7,260 nt of DNA from Candidatus Cloacimonadota bacterium (lineage in GTDB: Bacteria; Cloacimonadota; Cloacimonadia; Cloacimonadales; Cloacimonadaceae), in contig JAAYQD010000179.1 in assembly GCA_012519465.1 (NCBI GenBank), positions 1 to 7,260 on the forward strand. Direction: 5' to 3'. Below, one piece after another: positions 5,848 through 7,260 of the stretch (position 1 is the first letter of the stretch; each line of letters opens with the position of its first letter). Both the position numbers and the translations under genes were made by a program. The notes beneath the pieces are model-generated. The model saw only the letters and a program-made list of their open reading frames with translations, was not told the origin of the DNA and ran no database searches.

Positions 5848-7260
5848 TGCATTCTTCTTTCTGCTTCTTCTGTGATCAAGTCTTTGATTTGATCCAATTG
5901 CGCCTTGTGGATCACATTGTCACCCACGGAGACGTTGGGGCCTTTGTCACACTTTTCACTGCAGAAGGTGGCGGCAATATCAAAGTAATTGCCCCAGGCG
6001 TTTTCTTCCACCATTTGCAGGGTCTTTGCCAGGATATCCTGAGAGCCTCTGAGGTAGCAGGAGGTGCCCACACACACGCGAATCTTGCAGCGGTCTGCGG
6101 CATCGCCCACGCTGAGGCTCAGCTCGTCATCATCGATGCGTTTGCGGTGTTTGTAAGCGGTGTGTAACAGCTCATGGGATACTTCGCTATTGGGCTCTTT
6201 CAAAAGGGTCTTGTAGAGGTCTTGGATAAAGGGGTTATCCTGGGCGCGGTGGAGCGTCATCACCTTGTCTGCATGATACAGCTGTTCGGTGCGTTTCTGA
6301 CGCTGCTTTCTGCTGTGAACGATGGGCTGACCGGCTCCGCCTGTGCATCCACCGGGGCAAGCCATCACTTCCACGATGTCATATTCTGCTTCACCGGAGA
6401 TGATCTTGTCACACAATTCCTGAGCGTTTCTCAGTCCATGCACCACTGCCATCTTCAGGTTGCCATCTGCCAATATGGCTTCACGCATACCGGAGGCACC
6501 GCGCACTTCCTGGAGCACTATGCTCTCGGGAACGGGGATGTTGAACTTATCGGCTGCATAACGTAAGACGGCTTCGGATACGCCACCGCTATTGCCAAAG
6601 ATCACTCCGGCGCCGGTGGCAAAGCCCAGAGGCAGGTCCATTGATTCTGGTTCCAGGGATTCAAAATCGATGCCAGCTTCCTTGATCATGCGTCCGATTT
6701 CCTGGGTGGTTATCGCCCAATCCACATCGGCAATACCGTCATGGATAAATTCCGGGCGTTTGCACTCATACTTTTTGGCTGTGCAGGGCATGATGGAGAC
6801 CACCACGAGGTCTTCTTTCTTTACGTTCAGCTTTTCGGGCAACACTTCCTTGGCGATGGAGCCAAACATCTGTTGCGGGGATTGGCAGCTGGAGAGGTTA
6901 TCCAAGAGCGAGGGATAGTTATGCTCGGCATATTTTACCCAGGCAGGACAGCAGGAGGTAAAGATGGGCAGCTTGCCGCCATTGGATTTGCGGTTGATAA
7001 ATTCAGTGGCTTCTTCCACCACGGTGAGGTCTGCGGAGAAGGCGGTGTCATACACCTGATCAAAGCCGATTACGCGCAGGGCTGCCACCAGCCTGCCCAT
7101 ATTCAATTCGCTGGGAGGAAGGTTGAACATCTCGCCAAGTGCCACGCGCACGGCGGGGGCAATCTGGGCTACCACAGTCTTTTGAGGATCGTGGATGGCT
7201 TCCCACACCTGTTCGATGTGAGGTTTCACCACGATGGCTCCGGTGGGGCACACGGCGGCA
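5844..7260 (-). CDS. hydA: [FeFe] hydrogenase catalytic subunit HydA, bifurcating/NAD(P)-linked type (5' partial)
   Basis: The gene runs off the right edge. A GTG at 7251-7253 encodes the valine of a ferredoxin V-C-P-T-G-A motif and is not a real start, since alanine codons continue upstream in frame. Numbering from that valine gives 469 residues. All three H-cluster loops are canonical: T99-S-C-C-P-A-W105 (proton-relay Cys101 and ligand Cys102), M155-P-C-T-A-K160 (Cys157) and M297-A-C-P-G-G-C303 (ligands Cys299 and Cys303). A C-terminal thioredoxin-like [2Fe-2S] domain (~389-460) has Cys394, 399, 431 and 435. This arrangement matches HydA of trimeric HydABC hydrogenases and HndD of NADP-reducing ones, which are around 580-650 residues long, so roughly 110-180 residues (N-terminal Fe-S domains) are probably missing here. 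The enzyme reversibly reduces protons to H2 in the cytoplasm, taking electrons from NAD(P)H and, in bifurcating forms, reduced ferredoxin through HydB/HydC partners expected beyond the window edge. Fully active by motif. Confidence 0.93.
   Translation of the reverse strand, partial: AAVCPTGAIVVKPHIEQVWEAIHDPQKTVVAQIAPAVRVALGEMFNLPPSELNMGRLVAALRVIGFDQVYDTAFSADLTVVEEATEFINRKSNGGKLPIFTSCCPAWVKYAEHNYPSLLDNLSSCQSPQQMFGSIAKEVLPEKLNVKKEDLVVVSIMPCTAKKYECKRPEFIHDGIADVDWAITTQEIGRMIKEAGIDFESLEPESMDLPLGFATGAGVIFGNSGGVSEAVLRYAADKFNIPVPESIVLQEVRGASGMREAILADGNLKMAVVHGLRNAQELCDKIISGEAEYDIVEVMACPGGCTGGAGQPIVHSRKQRQKRTEQLYHADKVMTLHRAQDNPFIQDLYKTLLKEPNSEVSHELLHTAYKHRKRIDDDELSLSVGDAADRCKIRVCVGTSCYLRGSQDILAKTLQMVEENAWGNYFDIAATFCSEKCDKGPNVSVGDNVIHKAQLDQIKDLITEEAERRMQ

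Noticed and set aside
7251..7253. GTG as the start of HydA
   Set aside because: It encodes the valine before the last cysteine of a ferredoxin motif, with in-frame codons continuing past the edge; starting here would cut off the essential N-terminal Fe-S domains.
1..7260. CRISPR arrays, tRNA/rRNA genes, insertion sequences, riboswitches
   Set aside because: No direct-repeat/spacer array, cloverleaf, transposase or terminal inverted repeat was seen, and the only intergenic space (2644-2744) is accounted for by the terminator.

Overview
The window suggests a chromosomal segment of an anaerobic, hydrogen-metabolising bacterium of the Fibrobacterota-Chlorobiota-Bacteroidota (FCB) group, most plausibly Candidatus Cloacimonadota or a close relative. 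Two things point there. The left-hand gene encodes a very large repeat protein ending in a C-terminal sorting domain with the YPNPFNPST motif, typical of type IX secretion cargo in these phyla. The right-hand operon encodes an electron-bifurcating type [FeFe] hydrogenase subunit together with a putative sensory [FeFe] hydrogenase. The phylum assignment is an inference from gene content, not from a marker gene.

Layout: (1) Positions 1-2643, plus strand: the 3' part of a secreted repeat protein, open at the left edge, with about fourteen ~54-residue repeats and then the sorting domain. (2) Positions 2644-2744: a 101-bp gap between convergent genes containing a strong hairpin flanked by A and T tracts, a likely bidirectional terminator. 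(3) Positions 2745-7260, minus strand: a tightly packed operon read right to left. It contains the hydrogenase catalytic subunit HydA (truncated by the right edge), an 80-residue thioredoxin-like [2Fe-2S] ferredoxin, a PAS-containing sensory-type [FeFe] hydrogenase (HydS-like) and a SpoIIE-family PP2C phosphatase with an uncharacterised C-terminal domain. The first two junctions are 4-bp ATGA overlaps and the last is a 5-bp gap, so the genes are almost certainly co-transcribed and translationally coupled. The promoter and probable partner subunits (HydB/HydC type) lie beyond the right edge.

Working model (inference): HydA makes or consumes H2 with NAD(P)H and ferredoxin. The HydS-like protein, whose H-cluster pocket carries non-catalytic substitutions, senses H2 or redox state and passes the signal through its PAS domain and helical tail to the phosphatase, which adjusts hydrogenase expression or activity. 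The most unusual point is that the HydS-like protein has arginine where the H-cluster's bridging cysteine is expected, one base change away from a cysteine codon. No RNA genes, CRISPR arrays or mobile elements were seen.
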